The notes below the pieces were generated by a model. The model was not told the DNA's origin, ran no database searches, and saw nothing but the letters and a program-made list of their open reading frames with translations. 64,000 nt of DNA from CANIGN01 sp041391385 (GTDB lineage: Bacteria; Bdellovibrionota; UBA2428). Numbering within the stretch: the stretch's first letter is position 1; every line of letters begins with the position of its first letter. The translations under genes and the position numbers were made by a program. This document shows positions 40,597-49,708 of this stretch, one piece after another. Where the stretch lies: positions 124,001 through 188,000 of the forward strand of contig JAWKOD010000003.1 of NCBI GenBank assembly GCA_041391385.1, read 5' to 3'.

Positions 40597-41277
40597 GTGG
40601 ATAAATTTCCTTCGTTAGTCTCTTTGCTAGATGAATCATTGCACCCCTGCGACTCTACGCAGGTAAAGTTCTCTGTTCGCCAGCTTGCAGCACAAGAAAA
40701 AGCAAGAAGACTTTTCGTCCGACTTTTTGAAAAAGACCCCTACACATTTTATCACTCACTGCGCGTTGCGGAGCTCGTAAATGCGTTCGGATGTGAACTC
40801 AAGCTTCCTCCTGAACAACTTACCGAGGCAACGCTCTGCGCGCTCTTTCATGATGTTGGCAAGATTTTTACTCCCGATAGTATTCTTAAAAAACCTGGTC
40901 CTCTCACTCCCGATGAACTTATTCTCATGAAGCTTCATGCTGTTGATAGCCAGAAACTTGTTGAAAGCGTAAACAGCCTTAAGCATATGGGCGAAACTAT
41001 TCGCAGCCACCATGAACGTTGGGACGGAAAAGGCTACCCCGAAGGACTCAAAGGAGAGCAAATCCCCTGGATCGCTCGTCTGATACTCTTAGCAGACACT
41101 TTCGATGCCATGACATCAACTCGAATCTACAGGAAATTCAAAACTGCAGATGAGGCCTATGCCGAAATCGAACGTTGCACCGGGACACAATTTGATCCCA
41201 AACTGGCCCCCATTTTCATTCAAGCACATAAAAAACTCAACATGAGCACCATTCTTAGAGAAAAACTAGCAGCTTGA
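40597..41277 (+). CDS. HD-GYP domain cyclic-di-GMP phosphodiesterase-like protein
   Basis: A 226-residue protein consisting almost only of an HD-GYP domain. The HD motif is FHDVGK (about 87-92), and the second metal region reads IRSHHERWDGKGYPEGLKGEQIPWIARLILLADTFDAMTS, with the GYP motif intact (GKGYPEG). Such proteins degrade cyclic-di-GMP or related dinucleotides. It has no attached sensor domain. The GTG start has AAAGGT upstream. Links to the pilus locus further right are possible, since cyclic-di-GMP often controls pili. Confidence 0.9.
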   Translation: MDKFPSLVSLLDESLHPCDSTQVKFSVRQLAAQEKARRLFVRLFEKDPYTFYHSLRVAELVNAFGCELKLPPEQLTEATLCALFHDVGKIFTPDSILKKPGPLTPDELILMKLHAVDSQKLVESVNSLKHMGETIRSHHERWDGKGYPEGLKGEQIPWIARLILLADTFDAMTSTRIYRKFKTADEAYAEIERCTGTQFDPKLAPIFIQAHKKLNMSTILREKLAA

Positions 41278-41395
41278 CCCCGCTCACCCCATTCATTCTT
41301 AAATGAAGACTTCCCAGACCTCTGCTTTTTATGTATGTTTTAAAACGCAGGTGCCAAGTATTGGCCAACCTGTAGTATTTAATGGAGCGTTGGTT

Positions 41396-41803
41396 GTGCC
41401 TTTGGAATTATCTTTAGAGTTAAACACTCAGGAACGGAAAGAATACCTCCGTGCAATTGAGCTCTTTAACTCAAAGTACTTTTGGGAATGCCACGAAGTT
41501 TTAGAAGACATCTGGATGATTAAGCAGCCCCCACTCAAAACTTTTTTACAGGGTGTTATTCAAGCTGCTGCAGCCTTTTACCATGTCCTCGGAGAAAACC
41601 CGAAGGGCGCTATCAAGCTTGCTCAAGACTCGCTTAATAAATTCGAAAAAATGGGAGAGTCTCATTTGGGCCTTGATCTCAACTCTCTTCGCAAATCTCT
41701 TTTAACCTTCAAAAACGAGGCTCAAGAAATTATCGACCAAAAAAGAAGTTTTTTCACATTGAAAGACATCCCTGTGCTTAAACTCCCGGAGCTTGAGCAA
41801 TGA
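41396..41803 (+). CDS. DUF309 protein
   Basis: About 135 residues with the DUF309 signature: EYLRAIELFNSKYFWECHEVLEDIWMIKQPPLKTFLQGVIQAAAAFYHV. The GTG at 41396 is preferred, since GGAG lies 8 bases before it and residues upstream (from an ATG at 41303) do not resemble the family. It overlaps the poly(A) polymerase gene by 4 bases, so the two are probably co-translated. Family function is unknown. Confidence 0.8.
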   Translation: MPLELSLELNTQERKEYLRAIELFNSKYFWECHEVLEDIWMIKQPPLKTFLQGVIQAAAAFYHVLGENPKGAIKLAQDSLNKFEKMGESHLGLDLNSLRKSLLTFKNEAQEIIDQKRSFFTLKDIPVLKLPELEQ

Positions 41804-43029
41804 TCTGGCGCCTTTTTAAACGAAAAGCAAAAGTTCCAGAAAACTACAAAAAACTTATTGATTCACAAGCCCTCGACATTGTGAAAGATCTCCAACGTGG
41901 TGGGCACCGAGCCTATCTGGTAGGCGGATGTGTAAGAGACCTCTTGTTAGGCATGCAGCCCAAGGATTTCGATATCGCAACTTCGGCAAACCCCTTCCGA
42001 GTTAAGATGCTCATCCAAAGATCGCAAATCATTGGGAAACGCTTTCGAATTGTTGTCGCTAGACGCCGAAAACAACTCATGGGCAGTAAGCAAATGATCT
42101 TTCCTCCCATCGATCGCAACAAATACCTTCATGAATTTCAGATAACAACATTTAGAAGAGCTCCTGAAAAAACACTCAGTGGAACCATCAATGAAAATGT
42201 TTTTGGGAGCGAAAAAGACGATGCCGAACGAAGAGATTTCACTCTCAATGGCTTGTTTTTTGATCCCACAAGTAAAAAGATCGTAGACTATGTGGGTGGC
42301 GAAAAAGACATCCAGCTTAAACGCATTCGAACTATAGGTGACCCTTTTATACGCTTTGAAGAAGACCCTGTACGTATTCTTCGAGCAGTTCGCTTTGAAG
42401 TTCGCACTGGCTTTCACTTAGAAAAACAAACTGAAGCTGCTCTTAAGAGCAAAGCTGCTTGTTTGCTACAAGCAAAAAAAGAGCGTACGCGCGAAGAGTT
42501 TTTAAAAATGGCTAAAGATGGCTACCTTTCAAGCTTTATTCAAAAGCTGCAAAAATATAAATTACTGGAATTCGTAAGCCCTTGCCTTGCAAAACATTGC
42601 CATCAACAAGGAGCTGCTTTTTTTGATATGCTCAGTTGCTATGACAGAGCGGCCAAAAAAATCCATTGGCCCAATCAGCACTTATCCGCCCCCTTTCTAT
42701 TTCCGCTTTTGTTTCATGTTACAAAAAATAGAATTGAACTTCGTCCAGAAACGCTTCATCTAAAAGATGACATACTTGTCTCCAAAGCGGAACTTGGATA
42801 TCTCGAAGCGATACAGCAAACGCTTAATCGAGTTCTCAAAAGCCATCGTCCACAACAGCGACTTTTCTTTCTTCAAAAACGCAATATCGAAACTCAAGCT
42901 CAGTTCTTTTTCACTCTCAAAATGCTCGCGGAATGTCACGGAAATCCCTTTGATCAGCTCTGGAAAGTAAACGAAGAATTCTGGAAAGAACTTAAAAGTA
43001 AACACTTTTCTAAACGCGCTAGACACTAA
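41800..43029 (+). CDS. pcnB: Poly(A) polymerase / CCA-adding-type nucleotidyltransferase
   Basis: A 409-residue class II nucleotidyltransferase. The head domain begins with YLVGGCVRDLLLGMQPKDFDIATSA (about 38-62), containing the GG and DxD motifs. RRDFTLNGLFFDP and EDPVRILRAVRFEVRTGF are conserved neck motifs. The basic region between 90 and 120 (RRRKQ) and the lack of an HD domain favour poly(A) polymerase I over a CCA enzyme. It adds A tails to RNA and speeds RNA decay. Confidence 0.88.
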   Translation: MIWRLFKRKAKVPENYKKLIDSQALDIVKDLQRGGHRAYLVGGCVRDLLLGMQPKDFDIATSANPFRVKMLIQRSQIIGKRFRIVVARRRKQLMGSKQMIFPPIDRNKYLHEFQITTFRRAPEKTLSGTINENVFGSEKDDAERRDFTLNGLFFDPTSKKIVDYVGGEKDIQLKRIRTIGDPFIRFEEDPVRILRAVRFEVRTGFHLEKQTEAALKSKAACLLQAKKERTREEFLKMAKDGYLSSFIQKLQKYKLLEFVSPCLAKHCHQQGAAFFDMLSCYDRAAKKIHWPNQHLSAPFLFPLLFHVTKNRIELRPETLHLKDDILVSKAELGYLEAIQQTLNRVLKSHRPQQRLFFLQKRNIETQAQFFFTLKMLAECHGNPFDQLWKVNEEFWKELKSKHFSKRARH

Positions 43030-43199
43030 GATCTTCTATAAAGTCAAAATTCATAGCTAAAATTGAAGCTGCGGAATTCAATCTAGTTCTGCGACCAAGT
43101 CAACTCTTTCTTAATCACGCACAATGTTAAGTGAATTATTTTTTCTTTCATGCATTTTTCCCTTTCAAAACTCTTTTGTCTGATTGTAAGACAAGAGGA

Positions 43200-43946
43200 A
43201 TGAGTTTAAGCCGCTTCGATTCAACAGGAGAATTACTAGAATTTGTTTCATTTTCAACTGAGGTTGCCAGGGGTCAAGATGAGACCGCTCACCTTTTTGA
43301 ATTCATTCCAACTACAACGCCTCAGAAAGAAACCGAAAACCCACAACATGTCTTTTTAGTTATTGGACCCCAGTCCAAAGAAGCACGTGTTGATTCCTAC
43401 ATTGCAAGCATGGCCCTTAAGAGCCTGCAACGCGGCTACATGGTTCCGCAAGACAAACTCTACTTCTCTACCCTCGTAGGTTTTGATACGAACGCAGAGG
43501 CTACAGGGCCCAAAATCGAGAAGCTCCTTAAAACAGTCGATCGTTGGATTACTCAAGCACAACCTCGTTGCGTAATTCTACTGCGCAGAGGAGAAGCTGG
43601 GCTTCGCTGCCACAAGCTTACAGATCCTATTCACGATAAACTTGCTGAAATAAGCGAGAAGCAAATTACCGCTTCAGAACTGACTCTCGAGTCAGTTCCT
43701 GGAAATACCCTTCAGGACGAGATCCTCAAACTTTGCATCAAAAAAGACCTCAGCATTCTTGAGATAGGCCTCGACCCCATACAAAAGTCTTTTGAAGAAT
43801 GTGCACAGTCTGAATGGAAACTTTCCTCTGGTCCCGTTATTAGGTGGATGTTTGAAAGCCTTCCCTTCAAAATGACGCTTGCCCCAGAAATGCCAGTTCT
43901 CGAGGTGATCCCACCTTTGGAGATACCTGCAGAATTCAATCTCTAG
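43200..43946 (+). CDS. Hypothetical protein
   Basis: About 248 residues from the ATG at 43200 (an alternative GTG at 43131 has no ribosome site and adds an unconvincing N-terminus). The protein looks soluble and mixed alpha/beta, with a strand HVFLVIG near the N-terminus and a run CVILLRRGEAGL in the middle. No motif can be named. It is separated from both neighbours by about 150 bases. Confidence 0.55.
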   Translation: MSLSRFDSTGELLEFVSFSTEVARGQDETAHLFEFIPTTTPQKETENPQHVFLVIGPQSKEARVDSYIASMALKSLQRGYMVPQDKLYFSTLVGFDTNAEATGPKIEKLLKTVDRWITQAQPRCVILLRRGEAGLRCHKLTDPIHDKLAEISEKQITASELTLESVPGNTLQDEILKLCIKKDLSILEIGLDPIQKSFEECAQSEWKLSSGPVIRWMFESLPFKMTLAPEMPVLEVIPPLEIPAEFNL

Positions 43947-44095
43947 ACTTATAAGAAACTCTCATCTTAACATTGTTAACAAAAGTGTTATCGGGGACAG
44001 GCCCTTAACAGCTGTCTACTTTCTATACGGCATTTAGTCCTTTTTTAGTCGAATGCTTGAGAGATCTGACATCTAAAGCATCGTAAAATGAGAGG

Positions 44096-44836
44096 ATGAA
44101 GAGTTCTTACAAAAATTTACTGCTTACAATGAGTCTTTGCTTTAGTTACCTAGGGCAAAGCATAGAAACAACACTTGAGCTCAGAAACCAAATTACACTC
44201 ATTGCCTCAAAGAATCTAAGAGCCTTCAATGATCCCGAAACTTGTGCCGAATGGAAGGAAGCTCTTCTTAAAAAGTTTAGCGGTTCCCCAGTCTTTGCCA
44301 AAAAAGAAGAAATTGATTTGCTTAAGACAATTGCCACAGAAAACATTCAAATTTTAAGTGAAGTCTGGAATGAACTCTTCTCAGAAACAAGCCAAAGTCC
44401 CGCTCACTACGAAATCATTTTTGCAGATTCATTTACAAAAGCAGTTCAAGGCAAGTCCTATATTAAAGCCTACAGCGAAGCCTACGGCCCCCACATTCTC
44501 TCACTTGAAAAAATAGCCGCGCAATATCCTGAGGGAGAGCCAGCACTTGCAGCTGATCGCGCCCAAGCCCTTGAAAGAGTCTATCTCGCAAAACGCATGC
44601 TGCAATATGCAACCCAAGCAAACAAAGCTATGAACATGCAAAAAGTTGCCTGGTTTTTGGCCCTTGACCGAGCTCAAAGAAAACAGCCCGAACGCTCCGA
44701 AAGTCTCCTAAAAGCAGCTCAAGTATTGGCAAGCTTTGAGACACCCGTAAGTGAGCTTTGTCCCCAAGCACAAACAATTCGCAGGGCTGTCCCTGTGGAC
44801 CGACACGCACTCCCAGCACGAACACAGCAACAGTAA
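44096..44836 (+). CDS. Secreted helical protein of unknown function
   Basis: A 246-residue protein with a signal peptide (about 1-22), followed by long predicted helices, two cysteines (DPETCAEW and SELCPQAQ) and a basic, Gln-rich tail. GAGAGGATGAAG at the start gives a short-spaced ribosome site. The family is not recognised. The mature protein is probably periplasmic. It converges on the hpt gene. Confidence 0.6.
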   Translation: MKSSYKNLLLTMSLCFSYLGQSIETTLELRNQITLIASKNLRAFNDPETCAEWKEALLKKFSGSPVFAKKEEIDLLKTIATENIQILSEVWNELFSETSQSPAHYEIIFADSFTKAVQGKSYIKAYSEAYGPHILSLEKIAAQYPEGEPALAADRAQALERVYLAKRMLQYATQANKAMNMQKVAWFLALDRAQRKQPERSESLLKAAQVLASFETPVSELCPQAQTIRRAVPVDRHALPARTQQQ

Positions 44837-44851
44837 GTCGCTAGCTCCCTT

Positions 44852-45403
44852 TTATTCTGTAATAATAGAATGAATATCGGGCAGGTCTCTGTAGCGCTCA
44901 GACCAATCCAATCCGTAACCCACCACAAAAACATCGGGAATTTCTACGCCAACAAAATCAGGCTCAATCTCAACTTCACGACGAGATTTTTTATCTAAAA
45001 GAGTTACAAGCTTTACGCTTGCTGCGCCTTTTGCCAAAAAAGCGCCTCTTAACTCGAGGAGTGTTCTCCCTGTGTCTACAATCTCATCGAGTAGATACAC
45101 ATCCTTGCCTTCAACACTGAGAGAATGAGGAATCTCTACCTTCACAAGACCAGAGCTTTGAGTGCCTTGCCCATACGAAGAGGCCCTTAAAAAATCAACC
45201 TCGACTGGAGCTGGAATTTTTCTTACGAGGTCTGCCATAAAAACCCACGCACCTTTAAGAACACAGATAAATATACTCTCACGCTCAGAACCCTTCAGAG
45301 AAGCCCCTATTTCTCCAGCAAGCTTGCTCACAAGAAGATCTATTTCTTTAGCCGAAAAGAGGACTTCAGATTTTTCAGGTAATTTAGAAGTTGTTTTCAT
45401 CAT
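44852..45403 (-). CDS. hpt: Hypoxanthine phosphoribosyltransferase
   Basis: A purine-salvage enzyme of 183 residues. The PRPP-binding motif DVYLLDEIVDTGRTL is at about 98-112, and flexible-loop SSYG (SSYGQGTQSSG) is present at about 73. DFVGVEIPDVFVVGYGLDWSERYRDLPDIHSI is the purine-binding C-terminal part. The ATG at 45403 is selected because it directly follows the stop of the upstream gene (5 bases) with an AGGTG site. It probably shares an operon with the binding protein, tatC, tatA and nagZ. Confidence 0.92.
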   Translation of the reverse strand: MMKTTSKLPEKSEVLFSAKEIDLLVSKLAGEIGASLKGSERESIFICVLKGAWVFMADLVRKIPAPVEVDFLRASSYGQGTQSSGLVKVEIPHSLSVEGKDVYLLDEIVDTGRTLLELRGAFLAKGAASVKLVTLLDKKSRREVEIEPDFVGVEIPDVFVVGYGLDWSERYRDLPDIHSIITE

Positions 45404-45407
45404 GCAC

Positions 45408-46280
45408 CTACTTTTTCTTAGAGGGTGTATTGGGAGCCGCTTTGCTTTCGAGTTGTCTAACGCTTTCAAAATGCATGCGAGTCGCTGTTGTAAGGCGATC
45501 TGCCCCTGTTACGTCTTTTATAAGAGAGGATTCCTCACTTAACGCTAATAGCACTTCCATAAGACGCAAGACCTTAGAGGGCTGTGCTTTATGAAAGTCT
45601 TCTCTCACAATAAGAGGATCGTTTGGAATAGGTTCAGAATAAGCGAGCGCTCTAAATTTAACTTTCTTTGGCATATTTTCAGAAAACTTTGTCCATGCGC
45701 CTTCTTTAGTTGAAGGCTCATCTGCCCAAACGCCTACCGCGTCGACTTCGCCCTTAACAAGAGCTTCGAGCGCCTTTTCATGAGTCACATGAAAAGACTC
45801 CGTGTAGCTTCCGTCCGGCAAACCTGCCTGCCTTAACATCTGCCTTGGATATAAATAACCGCTGCCACTTTCGAGATCTACAAATCCAACTTTTTTACCC
45901 TTAAGCGCCTTAAGATTTTTGATAGAAGAATTACTCAAAGTTGCAATTGCAGAATAATAATACTCAGACTCGCCGTAAACTTTTTTAAGTAAATATCGAA
46001 GAGGTGTTTTAGCCTCTAACTTAATCGCTAAGCGCGGAGGTAAAATTGCAAATTGAACAGCTCCTTTTTGAAAAGCAACAGAAAGCTCTTCGTAATTAGG
46101 CGCAACAAAAAGAACAACCTTTTCGCCCAATCTTTTAGCGAGTTCGGCCTCAAGTTCTTTTACTTTTGGAACCGCTTCATTGGGAGTCAATCCGATGAGA
46201 ATATCTGGATTCGCAAAAAGAGCAGAACTCAAAAAAACACTCAAAAATAAAAAAATTCTAAATCTCAATAACTGCTTCAT
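45408..46280 (-). CDS. PhnD-type periplasmic substrate-binding protein
   Basis: A 290-residue secreted binding protein of the phosphate/phosphite/phosphonate ABC-transporter family. A signal peptide (about 1-24) is followed by DILIGLTPNEAVPKVKELEAELAKRLG, the usual opening of PhnD-like proteins, and by GKKVGFVDLESGSGYLYPRQML (about 129-150) at the ligand-binding hinge. No transporter ATPase or permease is nearby, so it may be an orphan binding protein or act as a sensor. It overlaps tatC by 4 bases. Confidence 0.8.
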   Translation of the reverse strand: MKQLLRFRIFLFLSVFLSSALFANPDILIGLTPNEAVPKVKELEAELAKRLGEKVVLFVAPNYEELSVAFQKGAVQFAILPPRLAIKLEAKTPLRYLLKKVYGESEYYYSAIATLSNSSIKNLKALKGKKVGFVDLESGSGYLYPRQMLRQAGLPDGSYTESFHVTHEKALEALVKGEVDAVGVWADEPSTKEGAWTKFSENMPKKVKFRALAYSEPIPNDPLIVREDFHKAQPSKVLRLMEVLLALSEESSLIKDVTGADRLTTATRMHFESVRQLESKAAPNTPSKKK

Positions 46281-47041
46281 ATATCTAAGGATGACCCCTC
46301 TCCTTTAATCGCACCGTTTTCAGCACTATTAGAGAACTTTTCTCCTACTTTTGCCAGTAGAATTCCACACTCAAAAAGTACTTGAAGTGGAATCATCATT
46401 AATAACATGCTCCAAGGGTCAGGTGGGCTTAAAAAAGCCGACACGATCGCGTTTAAAACGACAGAAATACGCCTTGATTTAGCCCAGGTAGCCGATTTAA
46501 CCCATCCCCAGAGGGATAGATTGAACATTACGGCGGGTATCTCAAAAAACAGCGCGCTCATTAGTACAATCCCAATCGCTGCATTCACATATGACGAAAC
46601 AGTCAACATGGGAACAAGATCTTTATTTCCAAAAGACAAAACAGTTTTAATGACAAGGGGCAGAATATACTTGTACCCAACAAGGCTTCCCGCAATAAAG
46701 CACAGTACAAAAGAGGTAATTAAGGTCTTCACATGCTTACGCTCCACCTCTTTGAGAGCAGGTTTTACAAAAGCTAAAACTTCAAAACCTAAAAAAGGCG
46801 AAGCAAAAAGAACTCCAGCAATAAGAGCAATGCGAAACAAAACTCCAATTTTTTCAAAAAAGCGCGTGAACACCAATGGATTATTGGCTCCTAAAAACAC
46901 CTCTACAGGCGCTTTTAGACCTTCAAAAATTATGTCTGCGAAATAATATCCTACAGCTGCTCCTAAGACGATCCACAGGAACGCTCTCTTTAAGCGCCTC
47001 AAGAGTTCTTCAATATGAGACAAGAGAGGCATTTTATTCAT
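46277..47041 (-). CDS. tatC: Sec-independent translocase subunit TatC
   Basis: A six-helix membrane protein of about 254 residues. The N-terminal LLSHIEELLRRLKRAFLWIV has the conserved Glu pair and signal-peptide recognition surface. FLSPPDPWSMLLMMIPLQVLFECGI, near the end, is the conserved P-loop region before the last helices. The ATG at 47041 is chosen because it gives the family N-terminus; it overlaps the tatA stop. It exports folded proteins with twin-arginine signals. Confidence 0.93.
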   Translation of the reverse strand: MNKMPLLSHIEELLRRLKRAFLWIVLGAAVGYYFADIIFEGLKAPVEVFLGANNPLVFTRFFEKIGVLFRIALIAGVLFASPFLGFEVLAFVKPALKEVERKHVKTLITSFVLCFIAGSLVGYKYILPLVIKTVLSFGNKDLVPMLTVSSYVNAAIGIVLMSALFFEIPAVMFNLSLWGWVKSATWAKSRRISVVLNAIVSAFLSPPDPWSMLLMMIPLQVLFECGILLAKVGEKFSNSAENGAIKGEGSSLDI

Positions 47042-47234
47042 CTTTTGTTTTGTCTCTATCTTTGTCTTCTTGCATAACTTCTTCTGTAAGCACAACTTTC
47101 AGATTATTGATCTGAGTTTTAATTTTTCCCATCCAACGTCCGAGTTGTTGCGAAGTTTTAATTAAATCTCGAGGGCCCATTACAATTAGGGCGATTGCGA
47201 GGACAAGGAGTATCTCTGGGAAACTGAGTTCCAT
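47034..47234 (-). CDS. tatA: TatA/TatB translocase subunit
   Basis: A 66-residue Tat pore component. A short N-terminal membrane helix with an early Glu and Pro (FPEILLVLAIALIVMGPRDL) is followed by an amphipathic helix and a charged tail. The FPEILLVLAIALIVMGPRDLIK sequence is closer to TatB or to bifunctional TatA. It overlaps the end of nagZ by 49 bases and the tatC start by 8. Confidence 0.9.
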   Translation of the reverse strand: MELSFPEILLVLAIALIVMGPRDLIKTSQQLGRWMGKIKTQINNLKVVLTEEVMQEDKDRDKTKDE

Positions 47235-48856
47235 GAATTAGCTCTAGAGCTTAGCACTCCAAGGAAATGACGCAAACTTATTGAAGAGGCACTATTGAGG
47301 TGAACCAAAGAAAAGGGCTTTTGAGGCTTTTCTATGCGCGGGCTCCTCACAGGAAGCACTCCCATATGAACCCACAGAACAGGAGCCTTACAAGAGGGGT
47401 CTTTGTAACTTTTATTGAAAAAGCGAGAAAGAGCCCGAACCCACTCACCCCCGTCTTTATGCAAAGGCGGAGTGACAACTACAAGCGGCTGGGAGTTCTT
47501 AGAGGCCTTTTCCATAAACTTGAGCAATTGTGTATTTTCACCCCGAGTAACATCAAAGCGAAGGATCTTATCTTGCGCTCTAAAGCGTTTCCACTCGCGG
47601 GCATAAGCTCCCTGAGGGAGCAGGACTAACCAAGGAGATTTAGAATTTGGATTTAAGTTTTTCACCAACTCAGACTCCGTACCCAAAACCCAGCTCTGTG
47701 AATTTAACCACGCTCTATTAATGAGCTCTCTTTTTTGAGCAAAAGAAATGGATGGAAACTTTTGACTTTCATATTTAATTTTTAAAACTTTTTCTTTTAT
47801 ATTTTGAATGCGTGCAATCTTTCGATCAACATCAGCCTCGCTCAACTCACCACTCTGCATCGCCTGAACAATGCGGTCCCTGACACGCTTTTGAGCTTCT
47901 TGATCCCAAACTAGCAATACAGAATCAACTCCCGAAGTTAAACTCTTTAATGCAGTATCGGCAACATCTATACTCTGAGAAGAAACTCCTCCCATTTCCA
48001 AATCATCTGATAAAATAAATCCCTCATATCCAAGTTCTTTTCTTAAAAAATCAGAAAGCACTCGCTTCGACAAACTTGCGGTCTGCCTTCCAAAGGCTTC
48101 TAACTCTACGTTAGCGGTCATAAGGCCAGGAATACGAGGATCATGCATCGCATGTAAAAATGGTGGCAAGTCCTCACTCATCATTTTTTCCTTACTTTGA
48201 TAATTTATCCCTTTTATAAAATGCACATCTTGAAACGCAAGAGGTCCGTGACCTGGAAAATGCTTAGGAAATGGAAAAGTGCCGCCTCGAATATGGCCTT
48301 CTAAAAACGCACTCGTCATTTGAGTTACGTCCTGTGAATTATCTCCCCAAACCCTATTCTCCAAAAAACTTCTGGCGTCGCCCCTGTCCATGACGGGTGC
48401 AAAATTTATATCAACACCAATATTCTTAAGCTCGCGTGCCATCATGAATGAAACTTCGGATACGAGTTCACTATCGCGCGTAGCTCCGAGAGCCGCCGCA
48501 TCAGGCACTGCCGACAGGCCACTTTTAAGACGCATCACACGCCCACCCTCATGATCAAGAGCGGTTAAGGCACGCTCAAGCCCTAAAACTTTCTCTTGTT
48601 TGCGTATACCACGTACAGCATTCTGCAAATCTTGCGCCGTTTTTATATTCCAACCAAAAAACACAATTCCAGAGGGCTGAATTTCTTTAATCTGCTCCAG
48701 ATTGTGATAGCCCACCCAAATCAATTGACCTGCCTTTTTCTTCAAAAGCTCTTGCGATGAGTGCGCTTGAAGTTGACCAGAATAAGCAAGCGTCAAAGGC
48801 ACGGCACCTAGAATAAAACTACAAGCAAAAATAAGACTCGCTACGAATGCCCTCAC
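47186..48856 (-). CDS. nagZ: Beta-N-acetylhexosaminidase (glycoside hydrolase family 3)
   Basis: A 556-residue NagZ-like enzyme. An N-terminal hydrophobic segment (about 5-25) suggests export or membrane anchoring. The barrel has IDHEGGRV-type ALDHEGGRVMRLK, NFAPVMD, the family catalytic KHFPGHG and the nucleophile in ILSDDLEMGGV. The C-terminal 180 residues form an additional beta-sandwich-like domain, so it is longer than cytosolic NagZ (about 340). It would release GlcNAc from peptidoglycan fragments. An exported form differs from the standard cytosolic recycling enzyme. Its 3' end overlaps tatA by 49 bases. Confidence 0.9.
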   Translation of the reverse strand: MRAFVASLIFACSFILGAVPLTLAYSGQLQAHSSQELLKKKAGQLIWVGYHNLEQIKEIQPSGIVFFGWNIKTAQDLQNAVRGIRKQEKVLGLERALTALDHEGGRVMRLKSGLSAVPDAAALGATRDSELVSEVSFMMARELKNIGVDINFAPVMDRGDARSFLENRVWGDNSQDVTQMTSAFLEGHIRGGTFPFPKHFPGHGPLAFQDVHFIKGINYQSKEKMMSEDLPPFLHAMHDPRIPGLMTANVELEAFGRQTASLSKRVLSDFLRKELGYEGFILSDDLEMGGVSSQSIDVADTALKSLTSGVDSVLLVWDQEAQKRVRDRIVQAMQSGELSEADVDRKIARIQNIKEKVLKIKYESQKFPSISFAQKRELINRAWLNSQSWVLGTESELVKNLNPNSKSPWLVLLPQGAYAREWKRFRAQDKILRFDVTRGENTQLLKFMEKASKNSQPLVVVTPPLHKDGGEWVRALSRFFNKSYKDPSCKAPVLWVHMGVLPVRSPRIEKPQKPFSLVHLNSASSISLRHFLGVLSSRANSWNSVSQRYSLSSQSP

Positions 48857-48985
48857 TCTTCTCTTATCGATCTTTAGTGCAGAAAGATGAGAGACTTTGA
48901 GTCTCCGTCAAAATATCCCTGTTTTTTGGAATAACGCTGTTCAACTGTCGAGTGCCTTATCCGATAAAATATAAAGGTGAAAACA

Positions 48986-49702
48986 ATGAGAAAGTACTCT
49001 CTAAGTCTTGTGGCCCTATCTACGTTTTTTGCATACCAAGGACATTCTGAATTTAACTTCGGAGTGATGGGAGGCGGAAACTACACAACATTTACCTCGG
49101 GAGTAACGGCATCAACAAGCATTAGCTCAACAACATATTCAGGTTCTCTGGGTCCCAGTGGTCTTTTAGGCTATCAATTCGGAGGCCTATTTAGATATGA
49201 CCAAGACACCTGGGCATTTGAAGCTGACCTTCTTTACACAAATCGATCTGCCAAATGGGCCGGAGAACTAAGCGATGGCGCATCTAGTACCGTTAGAAAC
49301 TCTATTGAATTAACACTTCGTCAAATAGAACTTCCCATCATTGGTTATTACAAAGTGAAGACTGAAACTTTTGCAGATTATCGATTTGGACTCGGCATGT
49401 ACGTTTCCTATGGTATTCAAAAAATATCTGTTGATAGTAATTACTCTAATGTTCCTGGGAGCGTAGTTAACGTGAGCCGTGACTACACTTGGAGTGAATT
49501 CGGATTTAAGAGGATTAACTTTGGCGGACTCTTCGGCCTTGCCTCAGATTTTAAAATTGGCCAAGCCACTAAGCTTGGTGTTGAGCTAAGGGGACAGGTA
49601 ACATTCAATAACATGACAGACACCCTCAACCCATCTTTCGGCACAGGGGGCGATAAGATTGGATTAGGAAGTATCGACATTCTGGTGAGCTACCTTTTCT
49701 AA
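48986..49702 (+). CDS. Outer-membrane beta-barrel protein
   Basis: A 238-residue protein with a signal peptide (about 1-22, ending in GHS-EF) and a mature part of alternating hydrophobic strands with short Gly/Ser/Thr-rich turns, typical of small beta-barrels. FNFGVMGGGNY at the start and ILVSYLF at the C-terminus, with an aromatic last residue, support outer-membrane insertion by BAM. The ATG at 48986 follows AAAGG by 8 bases and replaces an upstream GTG at 48977. Confidence 0.8.
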   Translation: MRKYSLSLVALSTFFAYQGHSEFNFGVMGGGNYTTFTSGVTASTSISSTTYSGSLGPSGLLGYQFGGLFRYDQDTWAFEADLLYTNRSAKWAGELSDGASSTVRNSIELTLRQIELPIIGYYKVKTETFADYRFGLGMYVSYGIQKISVDSNYSNVPGSVVNVSRDYTWSEFGFKRINFGGLFGLASDFKIGQATKLGVELRGQVTFNNMTDTLNPSFGTGGDKIGLGSIDILVSYLF

Positions 49703-49708
49703 GGAAAG

